Source: Gaiellasilicea sp963745775 (GTDB lineage Bacteria; Actinomycetota; Thermoleophilia; Gaiellales; Gaiellaceae). From it: a stretch of 64,000 nt of DNA. Below, piece by piece: positions 1-9,054 of this stretch; position 1 is the stretch's first letter; each line of letters begins with the position of its first letter. The position numbers were made by a program, and so were the translations under genes. The notes under the pieces were generated by a model, which saw nothing but the letters and a program-made list of their open reading frames with translations, was not told the DNA's origin and did not search any database. The stretch covers positions 1 to 64,000 of the forward strand of contig CAVUYY010000019.1 of NCBI GenBank assembly GCA_963745775.1, written 5' to 3'.

Positions 1-241
1 AGGCGAAGGGGAGCGCCGCGTCGTGGGGCCGCATCCCGTCGCGGGCGACGAACGCCTCGGTCGCCGCCTGCGCGCCCTCGGAGGTGACCGCATCGGCGGG
101 CGGCGGCCAGCTCGGGCGCTGCGTGATCCCGAGCACCTGCCGGTAGACGACGACGAAGAGCGCCGCGAGCGCGAGCCCGGTGATCGCCGCGCCGCGGCGT
201 CCCCGGCTTCGCCGCGCGGGGGTGGTAGCGTCGTCAGCCAT
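1..241 (-). CDS. Membrane-anchored protein, partial (runs off left edge)
   Basis: ATG at 241 begins a frame that runs off the window; 80 codons are visible. After a basic N terminus (RRSRGRRG) residues about 18-35 form one strong hydrophobic helix, followed by a Pro-rich linker (RPSWPPPAD). This predicts a single-pass membrane protein with its bulk outside the cell. It is divergent from the gene at 289, with 47 bp between start codons. I do not recognise the family, and the visible part has no catalytic motif. Confidence 0.6.
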   Translation of the reverse strand, partial: MADDATTPARRSRGRRGAAITGLALAALFVVVYRQVLGITQRPSWPPPADAVTSEGAQAATEAFVARDGMRPHDAALPFA

Positions 242-288
242 GAGCGACCCTAACCCGCGCGAGCGACGGCGCAGCGCGCCGACGGCTC

Positions 289-666
289 GTGTGTCGGATC
301 GCGGTCGCCGCCGCGCTCGTCGGGGTCTTCGTGACCTGGGTCGCCGACGGGCCGATCCGGCTCGACGGCACGCAGGGCCCGAACAACGGCTGGCTGGCCG
401 CGATCGTCGCCGTGCTCGCGCTGCTGTGGATCCGGATGCTCGGGTCGTGGCCGGGCGTGATCGGGGTGCTCGGCAGCGGGCTCGTGATCGGCTGGACGGC
501 GCTCGAGAACTGGCTGGATGCCCGCGCGACGATCGGTGCGTCGGCCGCTCCCGGGCTGCTGCTCATCCTTACCGCGAGCGTCGTCCTGACGGCCGTGGCC
601 GTCGCGCAGGGCGTCGAGCTGGCACGCGGCGGGCTCAGGCACCGGGCATCCGAACGCGCCGTTTGA
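289..666 (+). CDS. Small integral membrane protein, about four helices
   Basis: 125 aa with four hydrophobic stretches (about residues 3-18, 35-52, 57-72 and 86-104), so an inner-membrane protein of unknown function. The start is GTG 289; the frame is closed upstream by a stop at 241, so no longer start exists. The 3' end overlaps the convergent exporter gene by 32 bp. No conserved polar motif suggests an enzyme. The family is not recognised. Confidence 0.55.
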   Translation: MCRIAVAAALVGVFVTWVADGPIRLDGTQGPNNGWLAAIVAVLALLWIRMLGSWPGVIGVLGSGLVIGWTALENWLDARATIGASAAPGLLLILTASVVLTAVAVAQGVELARGGLRHRASERAV

Positions 667-1921
667 CGGCCTGGGCCCGCCGCTCGGCCCCGACGAGCCA
701 GCGGTGGAGCTCGACGCCGCAGAGGACGCCGAGGGCGACCGCCGCGATCGCTCCGATCACGGCGAAGACGTCTGCCCCGGTCGCGGATTCCGGGAAGGCG
801 AGGAAGGTCGTCAGCCCGATCAGGCCGAGCGACCCAGGCACGAGCAGCCAGAACCCGGGCAAGAACATCGCGTACACCGGCATCGTCGACTGGAGCCGCG
901 CGAGCTGGTACGCGACGAGCGTCATCACGACGGCGCCGACGAAGCCGCTCGAGTACGCGCCGAACAGCGCGTCGCCCAGCACCTGACCGGTCCAGGCGGC
1001 GTAGAGGACGACGAGCAGCGAGAGCAGCGCGCCGGGCGGCGTCGAGTGGGCGATCGTGACGCCGACGGCGTAGACGAGCACGCCGAGCCAGGGCGCCCAG
1101 CCACCGAGGAGCGCGTCGGAGCTGGAGAACGCGCGCTCCGGCGGCACCCCCGCGGCGCTGACGCCTGCGACGATCCCGAACGCGATCAGGCCGAGCTGGG
1201 TGGCGGCCCAGACGAGCCGGCTCGAGCCGGAGATCATCTGGCCCTCAGTCAACTCGAGCACCGCCGTGGTCAGCGCGACGCCGGGGATGAAGACGACGAG
1301 CGCCGCGATCATCGCCCGCAAGCCGGGATCGGTGACGTCGTGCTTGACCGCGAGCGCGGTCAGCAGGGCAACGGCGAAAGCGGCGAGGAAGGGCATCAGA
1401 ACCTCGAGCGAGCGCCGTCCGCGCGCGAGCAGCCGCAGCACGCCGACGATGGTGCCGAGCACGGCGGCGGCAGCGACGTCACGCGGCGCCGGACGCAGGA
1501 TCAGCGCGATCCCGATCGTCAGCGTCGTGTAGCCGAGCACGTTCGCCAGCCCGCCATACCGACTGCCCGTCGCCCGGATCTCCTCGAGCCGCGCGATCCC
1601 CGCCGCTGGAGCCACCAGGCCCCGCTCCGCCTCCTCGGCGAGACGATGGACTGCCGCGATCTGGTCGAGACGCGGCGTTGCCGACAGCCGCTTGGTCGGC
1701 TCAATTGTCGCTGCCTCACCGCGGCCGAGCGTCAGGAAGAGCGACGTCGGGAAGACGCTGAAGCGCGCGTCTTCGAGCCCGTAGGCGCGGGCGATCAGGG
1801 CGAGGCGCAACTCGATCGCGTCGACGGTCTCGCCGATCGCGCTGAGCGCGGCGCCGAGGTCGGCGAGGAAGAGCAGGAGCTCGTTCCCGGGCGCCGTCTG
1901 CAGCGCACGAGGTTCACCCAT
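635..1921 (-). CDS. Threonine/serine exporter family protein (ThrE-like, DUF1212 + DUF3815)
   Basis: 428 aa. The N-terminal cytoplasmic part (about 1-125) is the DUF1212 region: ELLLFLADLGAAL, FPTSLFLTLGRG and an ATGSRYGG segment. About ten hydrophobic helices follow, ending in the DUF3815-type half (MPVYAMFLPGFWLLVPGSLG). Members such as Corynebacterium ThrE export threonine and serine. Here both halves are fused in one chain, as in actinobacteria. The gene begins one base after the stop of the APC permease (1922), so the two are probably co-transcribed. The substrate is inferred from the family only. Confidence 0.85.
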   Translation of the reverse strand: MGEPRALQTAPGNELLLFLADLGAALSAIGETVDAIELRLALIARAYGLEDARFSVFPTSLFLTLGRGEAATIEPTKRLSATPRLDQIAAVHRLAEEAERGLVAPAAGIARLEEIRATGSRYGGLANVLGYTTLTIGIALILRPAPRDVAAAAVLGTIVGVLRLLARGRRSLEVLMPFLAAFAVALLTALAVKHDVTDPGLRAMIAALVVFIPGVALTTAVLELTEGQMISGSSRLVWAATQLGLIAFGIVAGVSAAGVPPERAFSSSDALLGGWAPWLGVLVYAVGVTIAHSTPPGALLSLLVVLYAAWTGQVLGDALFGAYSSGFVGAVVMTLVAYQLARLQSTMPVYAMFLPGFWLLVPGSLGLIGLTTFLAFPESATGADVFAVIGAIAAVALGVLCGVELHRWLVGAERRAQAVKRRVRMPGA

Positions 1922-3208
1922 CTAGGCCGCCGGGGCATCGGGTTCGACCAGGTCGCCGCGGCTGCGCTTCCAGACCAGGTCGAGAGCCACCGCGAGCAGT
2001 GCGATCACCACGATCGCGACGAACGTCTGCGGCGCGTTGCGGAACGTGTCGACGGCGAAGAAGGCGAGCACGATGGCCGTCGCTGCGATCGCCGTGAGCA
2101 CGATCGCACCGATCGCACCCGTATCCGCACGCCTCCGGTAGGCGGCAACGCCGACGAGGAGGAAGATCACGAGCGAGCACGCGCTCCCGACAGAGGCGAT
2201 CGCAGAGAGGTCGACGACGTTGCTGACGACGAGCACGATCGCGGCCGTGATCAGCATCCCCGAGTGCACGCCGAGCCGAGAGCCCGGTCCGAAGAACGGC
2301 GGGAACTGGCCGGCGCCGGCGAGCATCTTCGTCAGGCCGCCGGAGGCGTAGAGGGTCGCGTTCACGGACGACGAGGTCGCGAGCAGGGCGGCGATCGCCA
2401 TCATCGTGAACCCGGCATCCCCGAGCGTCGGCCGCGCGGCCTCGGCGATCGCCGTCTCGCCGTAGCCGATCACCTCCGTCACGGTGAGCGTGCCGAACAC
2501 GCCGAACGAGATCAGCACGTACAGCACCGTCGTCACTCCGAGTGCGCCGTACATCGCGCGCGGCAGCTCTCGGGCGGGGTCGCGCAGGTCGCCGGCCGCG
2601 AAGGTGATCACGCTGAAGCCCAGGTAGGCGAAGAAGGTCAGAGCGACGCTGGCGATGATGTCGTCGAGCGGCGGGTAGAGGTCGAACGCGAGCAGCCCCC
2701 AGTCGACGTCGACGAGCGTGACCGCGATGAAGACGGCGAAGACGGCGAGGAGCACGATCACGATCAGCGTCTGCGCGCGGTCGACGATCTTCGAGCCGAC
2801 GATGTTGATCCCGGCCATCGCGAGCACGATCAGCGTCGTGAAGAGGTTGTCCCAGCCGGCCGCCGCGCCGTCCCCGATGAAGAGGGAGGTCGCGTAGCTC
2901 CCGAACGAGACGGCGACCATCGAGCAGACGATCACGATCGCGGCGAAGTAGCCGAGCCACGACGCGATCCCGACCAGGCGACCGTTGCCGAACCCCTCGA
3001 TCAGGTATGCGATCAAACCGCCCGAGGACGGGAAGCGCACGCCCATCTTGACGACGGTGTAGCCGAGCAGCGCCGAGACGATCCCGGCGAGGAGGAACGA
3101 GAGCCAGACGGCGGAGCCCGCGACCGCGCCGGCCTCGCCGAGCAGCGCGAAGATCCCCGCGCCGACCATGGCGCCGATGCCGAGGAAGGCGGCGCCGCGG
3201 ACGCTCAA
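1922..3208 (-). CDS. APC-family amino acid permease
   Basis: 428 aa with about 12 hydrophobic helices. The first helix carries the APC signature GIGAMVGAGIF, which forms the unwound substrate site. A second conserved segment is FFAYLGFSVITFAAGDLRDP. The start is TTG 3208, one base after the upstream dicarboxylate transporter stop. It gives an N terminus about ten residues shorter than typical, so a missed upstream start is possible. It probably imports or exchanges amino acids at the cytoplasmic membrane. Its position between a dicarboxylate carrier and a Thr/Ser exporter suggests an amino-acid and organic-acid transport operon. Confidence 0.87.
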   Translation of the reverse strand: MSVRGAAFLGIGAMVGAGIFALLGEAGAVAGSAVWLSFLLAGIVSALLGYTVVKMGVRFPSSGGLIAYLIEGFGNGRLVGIASWLGYFAAIVIVCSMVAVSFGSYATSLFIGDGAAAGWDNLFTTLIVLAMAGINIVGSKIVDRAQTLIVIVLLAVFAVFIAVTLVDVDWGLLAFDLYPPLDDIIASVALTFFAYLGFSVITFAAGDLRDPARELPRAMYGALGVTTVLYVLISFGVFGTLTVTEVIGYGETAIAEAARPTLGDAGFTMMAIAALLATSSSVNATLYASGGLTKMLAGAGQFPPFFGPGSRLGVHSGMLITAAIVLVVSNVVDLSAIASVGSACSLVIFLLVGVAAYRRRADTGAIGAIVLTAIAATAIVLAFFAVDTFRNAPQTFVAIVVIALLAVALDLVWKRSRGDLVEPDAPAA

Positions 3209-3209
3209 G

Positions 3210-4602
3210 CTACGGGGTGGTCGTCGTCGGAGTCGTCGGCACCGGCGGTGCCGGTGTCTGGTCGCCGAAGAAGAGGTAGACGATCAGGCAGCCGGCGAGC
3301 GCCGTCACCACCCAGGCGATCTGGAGCGGGAGCTGGAAGGAGTGGTCGACGACGCGCTTGCCGAGCGTCGTCGAGCCGGTCTCGTCGGCCTCGGCGGCCG
3401 CGATCTGGGTGCCGTTGGCCGGGAAGAAGAGCACGCCCGCGACCGCGGTCCAGAACGCGATCATGTAGCCCGCGCCTATCCCGAGGGCTAACCCGAGCGG
3501 GATCATCGTTCGCGTCGCCGCCGATTGGCTCGTCGTCAGCGCAGCGACGAGGAAGATCGCGAGGGCGATGGTGAACGGCCACTCCTCGGCGAGGCTCCCG
3601 AGGGCGGCGACGATCGCGTCCTCGTTGTTCGCGATGAACGTGTCCGCCATCCAGGCGATTCCGAAGAGGGCGATCATCGCGACCATCCCCGACCTGAAGA
3701 TCTGCTGGTTCGGGATGTCGCTCGCCTTGACATGGGCGAGGATCAGGATCAGCGCCGCCGCAGTCAGCATGAACATCTGGATGATCGGCGTCACGGAGAG
3801 GGGCTCGACGCCGCCACCCTCGGCAGGGATCGTCGGCCGCAAGCCCTCGAAGACGCCGAATACGCAGATCGCGGCGACGGCAGCGAGGAAGATCGCGACG
3901 CTGCGCTTTGCGAAAGGCAGCAGCGTGATCTCGCCGGCGGGCGCGGGCGGCTTGATCTCGTTCGCGGCGAGCCGCCGCTGGTACTCGACGTCGTCGTCCA
4001 GGTCCTTGCCGTGCGTTGTTCATCACGATCGCCATCGCAGCGATCCCGATGATGCTCGCCGGGATCGTGATCAGCATCACGTCGACGATGTCGTAGCCGT
4101 AGATCTCGACGAGCGGGAGCATCGTCGCCATCGCCGCGGCGACCGGGCTGGCAGTGATCCCGAACGTCGAGGCCACGGCGGAGCCCGCCAGCGCCCGCTC
4201 CGGCCTGATCTTGTTCGCGTACGCGAGCTCGTTGATCACCGGGATCAGGGAGAAGAAGGTGTTGCCCGTCCCGGTCAGGATCGTGAGCAGCCAGGAGACG
4301 TACGGTGCGGCGAAGTTGAGCGCTTTCGGGCGCGCACGCAGCGCCTTGCTGGCGATCAACACCATGTAGTCGATCCCGCCCGCGGCCTGCATGGCCGCGG
4401 ATGCGGAGATCACCGCGATGATGATCAGCATCGCGCTGACCGGCGGCTCGCCGGGCGCGAGCCCGAAGCCGAAGACGAGCACGAGCGTGCCGACGCCGCC
4501 CCAGAGGCCGAGCCCGATCCCACCCGAGCGCACGCCGAGGGCGATGAAGCCGATCACGACGAGGCCTTGGAGAGCGATCAGGACCCAGTCGGTGGTACTC
4601 AC
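3210..4602 (-). CDS. Anaerobic C4-dicarboxylate transporter, Dcu family (frameshifted)
   Basis: Two frames together give a full Dcu protein of about 460 aa. The N-terminal half (VSTTDWVLIALQG to AMAIVMNN) and the C-terminal half (HGKDLDDDVEYQRR, GLRPTIPAEGGG, ILAHVKASDIPNQ, TSQSAATRTMIPLG) join with a one-base break near 4010. Dcu carriers exchange fumarate, malate or aspartate for succinate. The start is GTG 4602: it overlaps the upstream stop as GTGA and has a GGAGGGAG ribosome site just before it. A longer upstream start has no such support. The break is either a sequence error or inactivation. Confidence 0.85.
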
Positions 4603-5207
4603 TGCTCTCCCTCCTCCCGGACCTGGCGGCACTCGCTCGTGTCGAGCGCCACGCGGGCGAGCTCGGGATCGGCCCGGGTGACCTCGGCGATCGTCTCCAG
4701 GCCGCCCGCCAGGCTACGCCCGATCGCGCGCGCCGCGTCGGCGAACTGCTCGAGCGACTCCTCGAGCGAGTCGGCCTCGTCGTCGAGCACGTCTTCCGCT
4801 TCCTCGAGGTCGTTCAAGTTGGATTCGGCCCAGTCGGAGACGATCTCGGCCGACTCTTCGCCTTCCTCCGTGTCGGGGACGCCGGCGTTGTCGATCCCCT
4901 CGACCAGCGTCTCGGCCGCCTGCACGCCGCGTTCGACACTCTTGCGCAGGAACCCGGTGCGACCTTGCGGCGTCTCCGACTGCGGTTCCTCTCCGCCGGC
5001 CGTGCTCTCGGAGGTCGGCGTCCGGATGTCCTCGACGATGGATTCGAGCTCGCCGCGCCAGACGCCGATCGCTCCGCAGACGTTCTGCGCGTACTCGCCC
5101 GCCGGCACGGTCTCGCCGCGGCGGTCGCCGTCGCCGATCAGGGCGGCGACGAGGATCACGGCGGCGACGCCGACAGCCGCGAGGATCCAGGCGAGCGGAC
5201 TACGCAC
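4599..5207 (-). CDS. Membrane-anchored or secreted acidic protein, unknown
   Basis: 202 aa. Residues 4-24 are a hydrophobic anchor or signal (PLAWILAAVGVAAVILVAALI). The rest is extracytoplasmic, very acidic and helical (EEAEDVLDDEADSLEESLEQ), with one Cys early (NVCGAIG) and one late (TSECRQV) that could pair. The GTG 5207 start gives the anchor at once. Its stop overlaps the dicarboxylate transporter start (GTGA), which implies translational coupling. Similar short helical secreted proteins are common in actinobacteria; no enzyme family is recognised. Confidence 0.7.
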   Translation of the reverse strand: MRSPLAWILAAVGVAAVILVAALIGDGDRRGETVPAGEYAQNVCGAIGVWRGELESIVEDIRTPTSESTAGGEEPQSETPQGRTGFLRKSVERGVQAAETLVEGIDNAGVPDTEEGEESAEIVSDWAESNLNDLEEAEDVLDDEADSLEESLEQFADAARAIGRSLAGGLETIAEVTRADPELARVALDTSECRQVREEGEQ

Positions 5208-5217
5208 GAGCCGTACC

Positions 5218-6693
5218 CTACTTCCCCGGCTCGGACAGCTCGTCGAGGAAGACGACGAGCAGCCTCCAGAAGCGCTCGACCGTGGGGATGCTCACGCGCT
5301 CGTCCGGCGAGTGGGGAAACTCGATCTGGGGCCCGAACGAGAGCATGTCGAGACCGGGCACCTTGCTCCCGATCACCGCCGTCTCCAGGCCGGCGTGCAC
5401 CGCGGTGATGATCGGCGGCTCGCCGAACTCACGCTCGTAGGCCGCGCGCGCGGCGGCCAGTGCCTTCGAATCGAGATCCGGGCGCCAGCCGCCGTAGTTC
5501 CGCTTGACCTCGAGCTCGCCGCCCCCGAGCCGCGCAGCTGCGTCCAGCGTCGCGATCACCTCGGGAAGCGCCGAGTCGTTCGACGAGCGCGAGAGGCTGT
5601 GCAGCGTCAGCTCGTCGCCCTCCGTGATCGCCTCGCCGAGGGACGTGCTCGTCTCGACGAGATCGTCGAAGTCGGGGCTCAGGGCGAGCGGGCCGGTGGG
5701 CACGAGCGCGACGGCGTCGAGCAGCTTCTTCGTCGCCTCGTCCGTCCAGGGGGCCTCCGATGCGTCGGCGGGCTCGACGGCGACCGTGACGCCCGCGTCG
5801 GTCTTGACGTACGCATCGCGGATCGTCGCGGCTGCCGCGGCGACCGCGTCCTTGAACGCACCTTCGTCGCCGGCTGCCACCGAGCAGACGGCGCTTGCGT
5901 CGCGCGGGATCGCGTTGCGGCTCTTGCCGCCCGCGAACGAGACGAGCCGGAACGGGACGGTCTCGCGCGCCTCGCGCAGCGCCCGCCCGAGCACCTTGAC
6001 GGCGTTCGACCGGCCGAGCGCGATCCCGGTGCCGGAGTGGCCGCCGCTGCCGCCGCTCACGGTGACGCCGAGCGTGACCGCGTCTGCCTCGGCCGCCTCG
6101 CGCGGTGCCCGGATGCGGATCCAGGTGTCGGTGCTCCCTGCGCACCCGACCGTCAGCCGCCCGTCCTCCTCGCTGTCGAGGTTGATCAGGATCGAGCCCT
6201 TGACGAGCGCCGGGTCGAGCGCATTCGCGCCCTCGAGCCCGACCTCCTCGGCGACCGTCATCAGCAGCTCGAGCGGCCCGTGCGGGAGCGACTCGTCCTC
6301 GACGAGCGCCATCATCGCGGCGATCGCGACGCCGTCGTCCGCGCCGAGCGTGGTGCCGTCCGCCTTCAGCCACTCGCCGTCCCGGACCAGCACGATCCGA
6401 CCCTCGGCCGGGTCGTTCGGGCTCGACGGATCGCGCTCGCAGACCATGTCGAGATGGCCCTGCAGCGTCGTGACCGGAGCACCCTCGCGCCCCGGCGTGG
6501 CCGGAACCCGGATGACCACGTTCCGGCCCGCGTCCTGCTGGAGCTCGAAGCCATGCTGCTCGGCCCACGCGCGCACGTGCTCGATCACCGGCTCCTCGTG
6601 CCGAGACGGCCGGGGGACCTTCGTCAGAGCCTCGAAGTGCCCCCAGAACGAGCGGGGCTCGAGTCCCGTCACCACTGTTGTCTCGGTCGCCAT
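5218..6693 (-). CDS. pepD: Aminoacyl-histidine dipeptidase PepD (M20 metallopeptidase)
   Basis: 491 aa, normal PepD length. The M20 metal-site motifs are in place: LQGHLDMV (His80, Asp82), GADDG (Asp119/120), the general-base pair EE (149-150) in TVAEEVGLEGA, and LDSEEDG. The dimerisation/lid domain contains SGGSGGHSGTGI. The enzyme is a cytosolic Zn dipeptidase acting on unspecific dipeptides, including carnosine-type X-His. It lies 10 bp from the acidic-protein gene on the same strand, and its peptide-recycling role fits the neighbouring amino-acid transporters. Confidence 0.93.
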   Translation of the reverse strand: MATETTVVTGLEPRSFWGHFEALTKVPRPSRHEEPVIEHVRAWAEQHGFELQQDAGRNVVIRVPATPGREGAPVTTLQGHLDMVCERDPSSPNDPAEGRIVLVRDGEWLKADGTTLGADDGVAIAAMMALVEDESLPHGPLELLMTVAEEVGLEGANALDPALVKGSILINLDSEEDGRLTVGCAGSTDTWIRIRAPREAAEADAVTLGVTVSGGSGGHSGTGIALGRSNAVKVLGRALREARETVPFRLVSFAGGKSRNAIPRDASAVCSVAAGDEGAFKDAVAAAAATIRDAYVKTDAGVTVAVEPADASEAPWTDEATKKLLDAVALVPTGPLALSPDFDDLVETSTSLGEAITEGDELTLHSLSRSSNDSALPEVIATLDAAARLGGGELEVKRNYGGWRPDLDSKALAAARAAYEREFGEPPIITAVHAGLETAVIGSKVPGLDMLSFGPQIEFPHSPDERVSIPTVERFWRLLVVFLDELSEPGK

Positions 6694-6717
6694 GTCGTGT
6701 CCCGTCGCGTCGCGTGC

Positions 6718-7110
6718 CTAGCCGAGGGCGTTGGCCTTGAGGGCGTCGAACTCCGCTTGCGTGATCGCGCCGCTGTCGAGGAGGCCCTTCCCCTTCTCGA
6801 TCTCTGCGGCGGCGCCGCCGCTTCCGGCCGTCTCGCGGATGTGCTCGTCGAACTGGCGCTGCGCCTTTCTGCTGCGCTCGATGTTCCGCTCCGTCATCCC
6901 GTCGTTCTCCGCGATCACGTAGATGAGCACGCCGAGGAAGGGGAGCACGATCGTGAAGACGAGCCAGAGAGCCTTGCGGACGCCGGAGATGTCGTCGCGG
7001 CGGAAGATGTCGGCCCAGATCGCGAAGAGGAGCGAGAACCACATGATCCAGAGGAAGAACACGATCATCGACCAGAAGGCGTCGAAGAAGGTGTAGTCGG
7101 CGAGGAGCAT
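6718..7110 (-). CDS. PLDc_N membrane protein with C-terminal SHOCT domain
   Basis: 130 aa from ATG 7110, which has GGAG seven bases upstream; a much longer open frame upstream has no homology or ribosome site. Two helices (about 9-32 and 46-66) frame the PLDc_N signature FRRDDISGVRKALWLVF, with FLGVLIYVIAE after it. The C terminus is a SHOCT domain (LLDSGAITQAEFDALKA). Such proteins are small membrane components of unknown role, often in envelope-stress contexts. A second PLDc_N protein without SHOCT lies at 61449. Confidence 0.85.
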   Translation of the reverse strand: MLLADYTFFDAFWSMIVFFLWIMWFSLLFAIWADIFRRDDISGVRKALWLVFTIVLPFLGVLIYVIAENDGMTERNIERSRKAQRQFDEHIRETAGSGGAAAEIEKGKGLLDSGAITQAEFDALKANALG

Positions 7111-7359
7111 CGGTTTCTCCTGTGGTCGGTGGGCGGGACCTACGGCGTTCTCGAGGCGAGACGCTACACGAAGCCGAGGGCGCGCGTGTTCACCTAGGTG
7201 ATACGAACTGCGTGCGGGCCGTCGGGATGCACCTGCGTCGGCGTGCAGAGCAGGTTGGCAATCGTGCCATCGGGATGATGAGGATCGATCAGGGTGATGG
7301 GAGGATCCCCGCATGGCCGCGCACCGTCGGCCGCGGATCGAGCAAAGGGGGGTTAAGGA
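7111..7359. other. 249-bp divergent intergenic region with a 12-bp palindrome
   Basis: Between the PLDc_N/SHOCT gene (leftward) and the peroxidase-cluster gene at 7360. It contains the perfect palindrome TCACCTAGGTGA at 7190-7201 and an isolated GGGTGA at 7292-7297. No complete -35/-10 pair was identified. The run of G before ATG 7360 (AAAGGGGGGTTAAGGA) provides the ribosome site. The palindrome may be an operator for either gene, but nothing else supports that. Confidence 0.35.
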
Positions 7360-7902
7360 ATGGCGACACCCGCAACGGCCCGGCCCGGCGCGAATGTCGG
7401 TTCGACGAGCGAGTTCAGCCTGTTCTTTCACGTCAAGCCGGGCGAAGCGCCCGCCCTGCGAGAGTCGTTGCGCGCCCTCCAGGACACACCGGGCTACCGG
7501 CCCGGAGAGCACAACATGGCGATCTCGACGATTCACGAGGCCAGGTTCGTGCTGTTCGACGACGACACGCGACTGCTCTTCGCGACGAGCTTCGACGGCC
7601 CGTGGGACTCCTACATGCAGGACTTCTTCACGTCGGGGCCGACCCTGGCGCTCTTCGACGTCATCTTCAAGCACGTCGACGGCTACGAGGGACTGCCCGA
7701 CCTCGCCGCCGTCCAGTCGTTCGTCCTCGGCGCTCAGGTGAGCGCGGCCGCGTACGCGCGCAACTACGGCGGCACCGTGAAGGAGATCCGGAAGGCCGAG
7801 CGCGTGAACACGGCGTTCCAGAAGGTGCTCGACGATCCGGAGGCCGCCGACGCGCTGCAGCACCCGGCGCTGAAGCCGCTGCTCGACCAGGCCGCCGACT
7901 GA
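7360..7902 (+). CDS. Hypothetical protein of a DyP-peroxidase cluster
   Basis: 180 aa, soluble, with no signal peptide. The alternating strands (EFSLFFHVKPG, ARFVLFDDDTRLLFATSFDG, ALFDVIFKHVDGYEG) suggest a ferredoxin-like or dimeric alpha/beta-barrel fold, as in DyP-related and stress-response barrels. The start is ATG 7360, preceded by a G-rich ribosome site. It opens a run of same-strand genes (DUF4331, DyP peroxidase, crotonase, sulfite-oxidase-like) and ends 16 bp before the next. I recognise no named family; the fold is inferred from sequence pattern only. Confidence 0.65.
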   Translation: MATPATARPGANVGSTSEFSLFFHVKPGEAPALRESLRALQDTPGYRPGEHNMAISTIHEARFVLFDDDTRLLFATSFDGPWDSYMQDFFTSGPTLALFDVIFKHVDGYEGLPDLAAVQSFVLGAQVSAAAYARNYGGTVKEIRKAERVNTAFQKVLDDPEAADALQHPALKPLLDQAAD

Positions 7903-7918
7903 GCCGGGGGAGCGACGG

Positions 7919-9052
7919 GTGTCGGATCACATCTCAGGGCCGCGGGCGCTCGCCGACCCGATCGCCGACATCACCGACGTCTACGCGTTCCCAAGCCCCG
8001 AGCGGCCTGGGCAGCTCGTGCTCGTGGTGAACACGCTGCCGTTTGCTCCCCCGTCCGCGCTCCTCTCGGACGGCCTCGTCTACCGCTTCCGCGTCCGGCC
8101 GCTCACCGGGCGAGCCGCGACCGATCCGACGCCGTTCGCGGTCGCAGAGGAGGAGTTCACGTTCGACTGCGTGTTCTCCGATCCCGCGGCCGGCAATGGT
8201 GCGCACGGGCAGGAAGGCACGCTCACGACTCCGGCCGGCGAGGTGGTTCGCTTCCGCGTGAACGACGAGGAGGGTGGCTCGGGCCACGGGGTTCGCGCCT
8301 TCGCCGGGCCGCGCTGGGATCCGTTCATGATGGACGCCCCGGCGGCGCTGAAGACGATCGAAACCGGCGAGCTCGCCTTCAGCGAATCCGGCGCGATCTA
8401 CATGGACGGAAAGAACGTCCTCTCCCTCGTCGTCGAGATCGACTGCGCGCAGCTCCTCGGTGGCGCGGAGCTGGTCGGGGTCGTCGCGGAGACGCTGACC
8501 CGCGGGAGACACAACGTTCGGATCGAGCGGGTCGGCAGGCCCGAGGTCAAGAACATGATGCTCGCGCCGAAGCAGTTCGACCCTGTGAATCGCGATCTCG
8601 AGATCCGCGATCTCTACAACATGGAGGACGCGTTCCAGCTCGCCGAGGGCTACCAGGGCGCCTATCGGGCGCGCTTGGACGCGAACCTCGCCTTCTGGGA
8701 CGGACTCGACGGCAAGACCGACTGGCCCGCGCAAGCGAACGGCACGCATCCGCTGACCGAGCTCGTGCTCGCCGACTACCTCGTCGTCGACGTCGGCAAG
8801 CCCTACGCCGAGCAGGGCTCCTTCCTCGAGATCGAGCGCGCCGCGATCGCGGGCCGCCCGCACGAGACCTGTGGCGGGCGCTCGCTCAACGACGACGTGA
8901 TGGACCGGATCTTCACGCTGCTCGTGAACGCGGGAAACGGGCCGGTGATCCGCGACGGCGTCGACCGGGCGACGAGGCCGGGCGGGCGCATCTTCCCCTA
9001 CCTCGCGCCGGCGAACCCGGATCCTCCCGAGCGTCCCGAGCACCACCACTGA
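7919..9052 (+). CDS. DUF4331 domain protein
   Basis: 377 aa. The opening MSDHISGPRALADPIADITDVYAFPSPE is the family hallmark (DH-SGP-ADP-ADITD-YAF). Later segments (GPRWDPFMMD, KNVLSLVVEID, NPDPPERPEHHH) also fit. Family members usually carry a signal peptide; this one, from GTG 7919, does not and appears cytoplasmic. The function is unknown. The C-terminal end HHH could bind metal. It lies two bases before the DyP peroxidase gene, so the two are almost certainly co-translated, which suggests a redox-linked role. Confidence 0.85.
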   Translation: MSDHISGPRALADPIADITDVYAFPSPERPGQLVLVVNTLPFAPPSALLSDGLVYRFRVRPLTGRAATDPTPFAVAEEEFTFDCVFSDPAAGNGAHGQEGTLTTPAGEVVRFRVNDEEGGSGHGVRAFAGPRWDPFMMDAPAALKTIETGELAFSESGAIYMDGKNVLSLVVEIDCAQLLGGAELVGVVAETLTRGRHNVRIERVGRPEVKNMMLAPKQFDPVNRDLEIRDLYNMEDAFQLAEGYQGAYRARLDANLAFWDGLDGKTDWPAQANGTHPLTELVLADYLVVDVGKPYAEQGSFLEIERAAIAGRPHETCGGRSLNDDVMDRIFTLLVNAGNGPVIRDGVDRATRPGGRIFPYLAPANPDPPERPEHHH

Positions 9053-9054
9053 GC

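Noticed and set aside
704..3574. Very long open frame on the plus strand opposite the transporter genes
   Set aside because: It is rich in Arg, Asp, Glu and Gly without hydrophobic or family motifs, and mirrors the third-position G/C bias of the real minus-strand genes. Many similar antisense frames occur in the window.
7190..7201. TCACCTAGGTGA palindrome as a member of the GGGTGA promoter family
   Set aside because: Half-sites are separated by 2 nt rather than 7, the outer C/G is missing, and no -10-like hexamer follows at 10 nt on either strand.
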